Source: Clostridia bacterium (GTDB taxonomy: Bacteria; Bacillota; Clostridia; Oscillospirales; CAG-272). Taken from it: 40,012 bases of DNA. The notes below the pieces were generated by a model. That model was not told the origin of the DNA. It searched no databases and was given only the letters and a program-made list of their open reading frames with translations. The stretch spans positions 1 through 40,012 of the forward strand of contig JAKSPH010000005.1 in assembly GCA_024404975.1 (NCBI GenBank), written 5' to 3'. Positions 34,459 to 40,012 of this stretch are shown here, piece after piece. The translations under genes were made by a program, and so were the position numbers. The stretch's first letter is position 1. Each line of letters starts with the position of its first letter.

Positions 34459-35909
34459 CCGTTTTCCTCCTTTTTCGCGGGGATGGAAATCATAACCTTT
34501 GTTCCGTTTCCGGGTTTGCTGATGATGACAAGATTGCCGTTCACCATTTTTTCAAGGCGGGCGCGCACGTTGGAAATACCGATGTGAGTTCTGCCGTCAT
34601 CCTTTTTCGGGGCGTTCACGTCAAATCCGCAGCCGTTGTCCTCGATCTCAATATAATGGGTGAAATTATCAAAATAACTCCTCACGGTGATAAGACCGCT
34701 CTCCACCGTGCGGACACCGTAACGGATCGCATTTTCAACCATAGGTTGGACGGTCAGACTCGGAAGGCAAAAATCGCAGTCGGCAAGATCGTATTCCACG
34801 CGGATGTTCGGAAAGCGCAGTTTTTCGATTTCCACGTAATGACCGAGATGGTCCATCTCCTGCGCAAACGGAATCGCCTCCGCCTTTTGAAGGGTATCGA
34901 CGTTGCCGCGCAGATAATCGGCAAAGTTATGCACCGTTTCTCCCGCGAGGACGGGATCGGTTTCACATAAACACTCAATCGTGGAAAGCGTGTTGTAAAG
35001 GAAGTGGGGATTGATCTGCGAGATCATAATCTGCTGTTCCTGCTTGACAAGATCCATTGCCTGTTTCGCGAGCATCTCGTTCTTCTCGGAAATCTCCCTG
35101 CCACGGCTCGCTTGGATTGCCCCGTAAAGAAGCAGAACGGCAAGCGCGAAGAACACAAACGTGCATGAGAACTGATCATTGGTAACGATCAGAACGCACG
35201 AAAGGACAAAGCAGAGGGAAAAAGCAGCAAGTACGGCGCCTTTTTTGGGAGCAAAGCCCAGAATGCGTCTGGTTACGTACACGCCGGACGAAAGCACCAG
35301 CGCAGGATAAAGTATGTACAGACCGTACAGATTGCCGGGGGTATAAATGCCTGTGCTGTCAAAATAATAAATGAAGCCGAATTTCAGATTCAGGACGAAA
35401 AGCAAAACGTCGGCAATGGCAAACGCACCGAGCGTAAACAGATACACCTTTTTCCGGGTGCTCTTCACATCGTACAGTGCTTCCTGATAGCAACAATAAA
35501 CAAAGCAGGTGATCGGAGAGCAAAGACAGCAGATAAAGGTCGAAATTTTATTCAAAACGAAGAACTGCATATTCCCCGACGCGATGATGCTGATCGCATT
35601 CGTCATAGCACCGACGAAAACAGCAGAAAGCAATATGCTAAAGAAAACGGATGCGCTGTCTTCCGGCGTCGAATCAAGGCTTACGGCGATCGCAAGGAAC
35701 AGAAGCAACGCCATACCGCAAAAGTTCAGTCCGAAGTTGAACGGCAGACGCGTGTCCGAAATCCCCGGCGCACATTCAATATATAAAAGAAACGTAAGAA
35801 CGATCAATGCCGCCATTACTACGGGAACACTGATTCTGACGGCAAAACGCACAATATTTTTCCGTGCGAACGAATAATCCGATTTTGCCGATGCAATTTG
35901 TTTTTTCAT
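34455..35909 (-). CDS. LytS-like membrane sensor histidine kinase
   Basis: A 484-residue kinase. About eight hydrophobic helices fill residues 15-265, resembling the 7TM sensor region of LytS/other HPK8-type kinases. A coiled linker leads to the His_kinase domain with the phospho-accepting H302 in QINPHFLYN, and then a HATPase with VQPMVENAIRYGV (N box), IEDNGCGFD (G1) and HIGISNVRARLE. I start it at the ATG at 35909, where AAAGGG lies eight bases upstream; the frame extends ten codons further to a TTG at 35939 with no such site. The signal sensed is unknown. It is co-transcribed with its response regulator. Confidence 0.92.
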   Translation of the reverse strand: MKKQIASAKSDYSFARKNIVRFAVRISVPVVMAALIVLTFLLYIECAPGISDTRLPFNFGLNFCGMALLLFLAIAVSLDSTPEDSASVFFSILLSAVFVGAMTNAISIIASGNMQFFVLNKISTFICCLCSPITCFVYCCYQEALYDVKSTRKKVYLFTLGAFAIADVLLFVLNLKFGFIYYFDSTGIYTPGNLYGLYILYPALVLSSGVYVTRRILGFAPKKGAVLAAFSLCFVLSCVLIVTNDQFSCTFVFFALAVLLLYGAIQASRGREISEKNEMLAKQAMDLVKQEQQIMISQINPHFLYNTLSTIECLCETDPVLAGETVHNFADYLRGNVDTLQKAEAIPFAQEMDHLGHYVEIEKLRFPNIRVEYDLADCDFCLPSLTVQPMVENAIRYGVRTVESGLITVRSYFDNFTHYIEIEDNGCGFDVNAPKKDDGRTHIGISNVRARLEKMVNGNLVIISKPGNGTKVMISIPAKKEENG

Positions 35910-35957
35910 ACCGACCGTTTTCCCTTTCACCGTAAGCAATAAAATGTCGCTTCTTTC

Positions 35958-35986
35958 ATTTTACCACATCCGTCCGCAAAAAACAA
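35958..35986 (-). promoter_or_regulatory. Promoter of the two-component operon
   Basis: On the minus strand TTGTTT (35981-35986), 17 bases, and TAAAAT (35958-35963) lie about 49 bases before the kinase ATG. Both boxes are close to consensus. Confidence 0.65.
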
Positions 35987-36056
35987 GAGTTTTTTCGCCG
36001 GTCGGGATCCGATCGTCCCGGAAACCGGTGCAATCACCTCAAACCGTTCTTCCGTT

Positions 36057-36100
36057 CATACAAATTGTATGTTGAACTTTTCGGAGAATTATGGTACAAT
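36057..36100 (+). promoter_or_regulatory. Palindromic operator next to a promoter
   Basis: CATACAA-A-TTGTATG is a perfect inverted repeat (36057-36071) that directly abuts TTGAAC (36072-36077), a 17-base spacer and TACAAT (36095-36100). This is a complete promoter 167 bases upstream of the XRE-family gene. A dimeric regulator bound at the palindrome would touch the -35 box; self-regulation by the gene's own product is a reasonable guess. It may give a leader transcript of about 160 nt. Confidence 0.6.
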
Positions 36101-36162
36101 GGAAACAATCAAAGTAGAAGGAACGCCGCCGCTTTTGCAAAATGCAAATAATTCTTTTCATT

Positions 36163-36235
36163 TTGAAATTGCAACCGACGGTTGACAAATTTCAAGGTCG
36201 GGTTGGTAGCGTGCAACCTTCCGTTATGCTATAAT
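36163..36235 (+). promoter_or_regulatory. Second control region before the XRE-family gene
   Basis: Two more inverted motifs lie here: CAACCG-A-CGGTTG (36172-36184), flanked by TTGAAATT and CAAATTTCAA that extend it into a hairpin (36163-36195), and GGTTG-8-CAACC (36201-36218). A TATAAT follows at 36230-36235, with no clear -35 at the right distance. A TTGACA at 36182-36187 is 42 bases from it, too far to pair. The region is probably regulatory, either as DNA operators or as a folded leader. Confidence 0.5.
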
Positions 36236-36266
36236 GAAGCCATTCCAACCTCAGGAGGTTCAACCC

Positions 36267-37253
36267 ATGATTCTGGCAGACAAAATAATTGAAGAGAGAA
36301 AGAAACTCGGACTTTCACAGGAGGAACTCGCGGAGAAATTATCCGTTTCCCGTCAGGCGGTTTCCAAATGGGAGAGCGCGCAGTCGATCCCCGATTTACA
36401 GAAGATCGTGATGATGTCCGAACTGTTTTCGGTCAGCACGGACTATCTTTTGAAAGATGAAATGGAGTCCGAGCATACCGTCGGCACGGAAAGCGGTTCT
36501 GACAAATCGGTGCGCCGTGTTTCCATAGAGGAAGCCAACGACTATTTGAAAACGGTGGAAAAAGGCAGCCGCACCGTTGCGCTCGGCGTTTTGCTTTGTA
36601 TCCTCTCCCCTGTTTTGCTCATTTTTCTTGCGGGACTTGCCGAAGCGGGCATCGCCGGAATTACCGAAACGGTCGCTTGTGCGATCGGGCTTTCGGTTCT
36701 GTTTCTCTGCATTGCAGTCGCCGTGTTCTTCTTTATCGGTTACGGAAGCCGCGCGGAACGCTTCTCATCCCTTGAAAAAGAAGAATTTGAAACCGCATAC
36801 GGCGTATCGGGACTCGTGAAAGAGAAAAAAGCAAAATTCGAGCCGGTCTTTACGAGATTTCTTTCGCTCGGCATTCTCCTTTGCGTACTGTCGCCAATGC
36901 CCCTCATCCTCGGCTCACTGATCGACGGATCCGACGTCCTCTCGGTGTCCTTTACTTCCTTGCTTCTTTGCTTTGTGGCATGCGGTGTGTACATGATCGT
37001 ACGCGTCGGAATGGTCAAATCTTCCTACAACGTACTGTTGCAGGAGAACGCATACACGAAAGACGAAAAACAGAAAAACAAAGCCGCCGATGCTTTCAGC
37101 GGCGGATCTTGGTGCCTTGCCACGGCAGTCTATCTTGCCTGGAGTTTCATTACGAACGCATGGCAGTCGACGTGGATCCTCTGGCCCGTCGCCGCGGTGC
37201 TTTTCGTACCTTTCATCACAATAGTCAAGATCATCTGCGAAAAGAAAGACTGA
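36267..37253 (+). CDS. Membrane-anchored XRE-family transcription regulator
   Basis: A 328-residue protein with an N-terminal HTH_3 domain (residues 5-60: KKLGLSQEELAEKLSVSRQA and VSKWESAQSIPDL, the classic helix-turn-helix) joined by a short acidic linker to about six transmembrane helices in two related halves (VLLCILSPVLLIFLAG and ILLCVLSPMPLILGS open each half). Such XRE-membrane proteins occur in Firmicutes and probably link a membrane signal to transcription. The ATG at 36267 follows AGGAGG nine bases upstream. It is not part of a longer operon and has a bidirectional terminator right after it. Its targets are unknown, though the palindromes upstream suggest autoregulation. Confidence 0.87.
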   Translation: MILADKIIEERKKLGLSQEELAEKLSVSRQAVSKWESAQSIPDLQKIVMMSELFSVSTDYLLKDEMESEHTVGTESGSDKSVRRVSIEEANDYLKTVEKGSRTVALGVLLCILSPVLLIFLAGLAEAGIAGITETVACAIGLSVLFLCIAVAVFFFIGYGSRAERFSSLEKEEFETAYGVSGLVKEKKAKFEPVFTRFLSLGILLCVLSPMPLILGSLIDGSDVLSVSFTSLLLCFVACGVYMIVRVGMVKSSYNVLLQENAYTKDEKQKNKAADAFSGGSWCLATAVYLAWSFITNAWQSTWILWPVAAVLFVPFITIVKIICEKKD

Positions 37254-37257
37254 ATAC

Positions 37258-37291
37258 AAACTCCCCGAGCCTCCACGGTTCGGGGAGTTTT
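37258..37291. terminator. Bidirectional terminator between the XRE gene and mnmA
   Basis: AAACTCCCCGA (37258-37268) pairs with TCGGGGAGTTT (37280-37290) around an 11-base loop, with T tracts usable on both strands. It ends the convergent XRE-family gene and the iscS-iscU-mnmA operon. Confidence 0.88.
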
Positions 37292-37305
37292 ACTTTACGA
37301 ATACG

Positions 37306-38379
37306 TCAGAAGCCGAAATCAATGATCCCTCCGCCGAGGACGGTATCTTCACGGTAGAAAACCGCCGACTGACCGGGCGTTACGGCTTTGGCGGGTTCAT
37401 CGAAGAGGACGCTGACGGTGCGGTCCGCAAGAGGACGGACGGTGCAGGCGTATTCCTGCCCGCGGTACCGAATCTTCACACGGCATCTTTGCGGTTCCGT
37501 CGGGATGTCGGATAAGAGCCACGTTACGTCTTTGACCGTCATTCCCGAAGACAACAGATCCTGTTTCTTTCCCAGAACGATCTCGTTCGACGCAGGACGG
37601 GTTTGACAGACGTAGAGCGGTTCCGCGGCGGAAATGCCGAGTCCTTTTCTCTGACCGACGGTATAACGGACGATGCCTTTATGTCTGCCGAGGACGGTGC
37701 CGTTCCGGTCAACGAAATCTCCCGCGGGAAGCGGCTGTCCGCCGAAGCGTTCCACGGCTTTCGCGTAGTCGCCGTCCGGTACGAAACAGATATCCTGACT
37801 GTCCGGTTTTTCCGCGTTCAGAAATCCGTTCTCCCCGGCGATCTTCCGGACTTCCGATTTCCGGAGCGAACCGAGAGGAAACAGGGTATGTGCCAACGCT
37901 TCCCGACCGAGCGGATAAAGAACGTAACTCTGATCTTTGGTTTCGTCAGCACCTTTTTTCAGACAGTACACTCCGTTTTCCGCGGTGATCCGCGCGTAGT
38001 GTCCCGTCGCGACGAAATCGCAGCCGAGGATCTTTGCCCGCCGGTAAAGCAGATCGAACTTCATAAAACGGTTGCAGTCGATACAGGGGTTCGGCGTTCT
38101 GCCGGCACGGTACTCGCAGACGAATCTGCCGATGACTTTTTCGCGGAATTCCTCCGAATAATTGAACACGTAGTAGGGGATACCCAAGCGATAAGCAACG
38201 CTTCTGGCGTCCTCCACGTCGGAGAGCGAACAGCAGGTATGCCCTCCCGATGTGCCGATATCTTCATTTCCGTAGAGTTTCATGGTGCATCCGATGCACT
38301 CGTAACCCTGTTTTTTCAAAAGAAAAGCGGAGACGGAAGAATCCACGCCGCCGCTCATTGCGACCAATACTTTTTTCAT
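37306..38379 (-). CDS. mnmA: tRNA-specific 2-thiouridylase
   Basis: Transfers sulfur to U34 of tRNA-Glu, -Gln and -Lys, using ATP to adenylate the base. The 357 residues include the PP-loop SGGVDSS (9-15), the nucleophile region NPCIDCN (C102), and the catalytic cysteine C198 in DSQDICF, with HYARI and GQRKGLGI blocks between and after. The start is the ATG at 38379, which overlaps the iscU stop codon (ATGA); an in-frame ATG four codons earlier lies inside iscU and is less likely. The cysteine desulfurase two genes upstream would supply the persulfide sulfur. Confidence 0.96.
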   Translation of the reverse strand: MKKVLVAMSGGVDSSVSAFLLKKQGYECIGCTMKLYGNEDIGTSGGHTCCSLSDVEDARSVAYRLGIPYYVFNYSEEFREKVIGRFVCEYRAGRTPNPCIDCNRFMKFDLLYRRAKILGCDFVATGHYARITAENGVYCLKKGADETKDQSYVLYPLGREALAHTLFPLGSLRKSEVRKIAGENGFLNAEKPDSQDICFVPDGDYAKAVERFGGQPLPAGDFVDRNGTVLGRHKGIVRYTVGQRKGLGISAAEPLYVCQTRPASNEIVLGKKQDLLSSGMTVKDVTWLLSDIPTEPQRCRVKIRYRGQEYACTVRPLADRTVSVLFDEPAKAVTPGQSAVFYREDTVLGGGIIDFGF

Positions 38380-38810
38380 ACCATGCGGCACGCTTCGCAG
38401 TCGTGATCACAGGGGAAAGCCTCTTTGTCGTAGGCGATTCCGTTTTTGTCGTAATAGTCTTTGACCGCCGATTTGACCGCCTCTTCCGCAAGGACGGAAC
38501 AGTGAAGTTTATGTGCCGGAAGTCCTCCGAGCGCGTCCACGACCTGCCGGTTGGTAACGGCGAGGGCTTCTTCCACGGTCTTTCCTTTGATCATCTCGGT
38601 CGCCATGGAGGAGGAAGCGATCGCGCTTCCGCAACCGAACGTTTCGAACTTCACGTCCGTGATGACGCCGTTTTCGATTTTGAGATACATTTTCATGATA
38701 TCGCCGCATTTGGCGTTTCCGACTTCACCGACACCGTCGGCATCCGGGATCTGCCCGACGTTGCGGGGATTCATGAAATGATCCATGACGGTTTCCGTAT
38801 ATAATGCCAT
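38376..38810 (-). CDS. iscU: Fe-S cluster scaffold protein (IscU/NifU-like)
   Basis: A 144-residue scaffold on which the desulfurase assembles Fe-S clusters. The three cluster-binding cysteines are C35 (NAKCGD, with D37), C60 (FGCGS) and C104 (LHCSVLAEEA), all in the expected places. The C-terminal CDHDCEACRMV-like end, with an extra CxxC, is a variant common in Clostridia. The start is preceded by AAGGAG that overlaps the iscS stop; it lies 9 bases after iscS and overlaps mnmA by four bases. Confidence 0.95.
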   Translation of the reverse strand: MALYTETVMDHFMNPRNVGQIPDADGVGEVGNAKCGDIMKMYLKIENGVITDVKFETFGCGSAIASSSMATEMIKGKTVEEALAVTNRQVVDALGGLPAHKLHCSVLAEEAVKSAVKDYYDKNGIAYDKEAFPCDHDCEACRMV

Positions 38811-38819
38811 GATTGCTCC

Positions 38820-40004
38820 TTATAAAATGAATTGTTTTTTTCCTGCCTGCAAGTCTTTCCAGACGGGGGACATATCCCGAAGATAGGCGACAATTTTCGG
38901 TGTTTCGCGAAGAACGGTGTCGATCTCCTCCTCGGTATTCTCCGCGCAGAGGGACAGACGAAGCGAGCCGTGCGCCACTTCGTGCGGTCTGCCGATGGCG
39001 AGAAGAACGTGCGACGGATCGAGAGAACCCGACGTGCAGGCACTTCCCGAAGAAGCGCAGATGCCCTTGGCATCAAGGAGCAAAAGCAAACTCTCGCCCT
39101 CGATCCCCTCGAAACAAAAATTGACGTTTCCGGGCAGGCGGGACACGGGATCGCCGTTGAGGGCGCTATGGGGGATCTCCGACAGTCCGCGGATGAGTTT
39201 ATCACGGAGAACGGTCATTTTCTTCGCGTTTTCCTCCATGTGCGATACCGCCTCGGAAAGTGCCGCCGCAAGTCCGACGATGGCGGGGACGTTCTCCGTT
39301 CCGGCGCGTTTTCCGCGTTCCTGCGCGCCCCCTTCGATCAGATTGGAAAGGCGGATCCCCTGTCTTGCGTAGAGAACGCCGATGCCTTTCGGACCGTGGA
39401 ACTTGTGAGCGGAGAGAGAAAGCATATCGATGTTCTGTGTTCTGACCTCGATCGGCAGATGTCCCGCCGCCTGTACGGCATCCGTGTGGAACAGAACGCC
39501 CTTATCACGGCAGATCTCGCCGATCCCGCCGATGGGAAGCACCGAGCCGATCTCGTTGTTGGCGAACATGACGGTAACAAGGCAGGTATCTGGGCGAATG
39601 GCGTTTGCCACCTGCTCCGGTGTGATATTTCCTGCCGATCCGACAGGCAGGAGTTCGACCTCAAAGCCATCGCGTTCAAGTTTTTTGAGCGTGTGAAGGA
39701 CAGCGTGATGCTCAAAAGCGGTGGAAACGATATGCTTTTTTCCTTTTTCGGCACCGATCCGAGCGGCGGAGAGGATCGCCTGATTGTCCGCCTCGCTTCC
39801 GCCGGACGTGAAATAGATCTCTTTCGGGGAACAGCCGAGGCAGGAGGCGACGGTTTCTCTCGCCTTTTGCACCGCCTCCGCGGCTTTCTGCCCTGCCGTA
39901 TGAAGGCTGGAAGGGTTTCCGTAGAAATCGGAAAGATACGGCATCATCGCATCGAGGGCTTTCCCCGAAAGTTTTGTCGTTGCCGCATTGTCAAGATAGA
40001 TCAT
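38820..40004 (-). CDS. iscS: Cysteine desulfurase (IscS/NifS)
   Basis: PLP enzyme that removes sulfur from cysteine to form a protein persulfide, for Fe-S clusters and tRNA thiolation. The 394 residues are full length. YLDNAATTK opens the protein, FEHHAVL and DAVQAAGH are the PLP-contact blocks, K201 in SAHKFHG is the PLP lysine, and C323 in SSGSACTSG is the persulfide cysteine on the mobile loop. The ATG at 40004 has AGG close upstream at the window edge. It is the first visible gene of an iscS-iscU-mnmA operon; an iscR could lie beyond the edge. Confidence 0.96.
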   Translation of the reverse strand: MIYLDNAATTKLSGKALDAMMPYLSDFYGNPSSLHTAGQKAAEAVQKARETVASCLGCSPKEIYFTSGGSEADNQAILSAARIGAEKGKKHIVSTAFEHHAVLHTLKKLERDGFEVELLPVGSAGNITPEQVANAIRPDTCLVTVMFANNEIGSVLPIGGIGEICRDKGVLFHTDAVQAAGHLPIEVRTQNIDMLSLSAHKFHGPKGIGVLYARQGIRLSNLIEGGAQERGKRAGTENVPAIVGLAAALSEAVSHMEENAKKMTVLRDKLIRGLSEIPHSALNGDPVSRLPGNVNFCFEGIEGESLLLLLDAKGICASSGSACTSGSLDPSHVLLAIGRPHEVAHGSLRLSLCAENTEEEIDTVLRETPKIVAYLRDMSPVWKDLQAGKKQFIL

Positions 40005-40012
40005 AGAAACCT

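Noticed and set aside
35910..35939. A TTG start for the sensor kinase ten codons upstream
   Set aside because: It has no ribosome binding site, while the ATG at 35909 has AAAGGG at good spacing.
1..40012. CRISPR arrays, tRNA or rRNA genes and insertion sequences
   Set aside because: I saw no spaced direct repeat array, no cloverleaf or rRNA-like sequence, and no transposase; the only clear short tandem repeat is the promoter element at 33537-33558.

Overview
The window looks like the chromosome of a low-to-mid GC Gram-positive bacterium, most likely an uncultured member of the Clostridia. I infer this from strong AGGAGG-type ribosome binding sites, a riboswitch-controlled dapA-dapB-ddh-lysA operon, a Firmicutes-style iscS-iscU-mnmA operon, a LytS-like kinase, a Gram-positive (Mbov_0395/PrgI-like) type IV secretion gene set, and GTG/TTG starts. 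The genus cannot be named from the sequence alone. I see no tRNA, rRNA, CRISPR array, transposase, integrase or relaxase.

Region 1 (1-3912, minus strand): lysine/diaminopimelate synthesis. A promoter and a lysine riboswitch ending in an intrinsic terminator precede dapA, dapB, ddh (the one-step dehydrogenase route) and lysA, which runs off the left edge.

Region 2 (4015-11797, plus strand): a PhnP-like metallo-beta-lactamase (MBL) fold gene with its own promoter, then a four-gene signalling operon. That operon encodes a stand-alone MBL protein, a six-helix membrane class IIIb nucleotide cyclase fused to a second MBL domain, an HxxxDG acyltransferase, and a third MBL domain fused to GAF and HD-GYP. 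It appears to combine making a cyclic nucleotide with probable hydrolysis of cyclic (di)nucleotides, and it is one of two candidate new systems here.

Region 3 (11854-33558, minus strand): an unbroken operon of about 21.5 kb. In transcription order it encodes three tandem paralogous cytosolic proteins that share an FFSYxNPFPNKYR motif, a small cytosolic protein, a 964-residue lipoprotein with MBG-like repeats, a VirD4/TraG coupling ATPase, a 2571-residue surface protein of Ig-like repeats with a C-terminal anchor, a VirB2-like pilin, a small lipoprotein, a VirB6-like channel protein and a PrgI(VirB3)-VirB4 fusion. No relaxase, integrase or cell-wall hydrolase is seen, so it may be a resident protein-delivery or contact machine rather than a conjugative element. 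It starts at a promoter whose -35 region is replaced by two perfect tandem 11-bp repeats, a layout expected for a winged-helix activator.

Region 4 (33585-37290): a two-component system (LytS-like membrane kinase plus a response regulator with a SARP/OmpR-type winged helix) sits just upstream of that operon and is its best candidate regulator. A membrane-anchored XRE-family regulator follows, with a palindrome-rich leader.

Region 5 (37306-40012, minus strand): iscS, iscU and mnmA, supplying sulfur for Fe-S clusters and tRNA 2-thiouridine.
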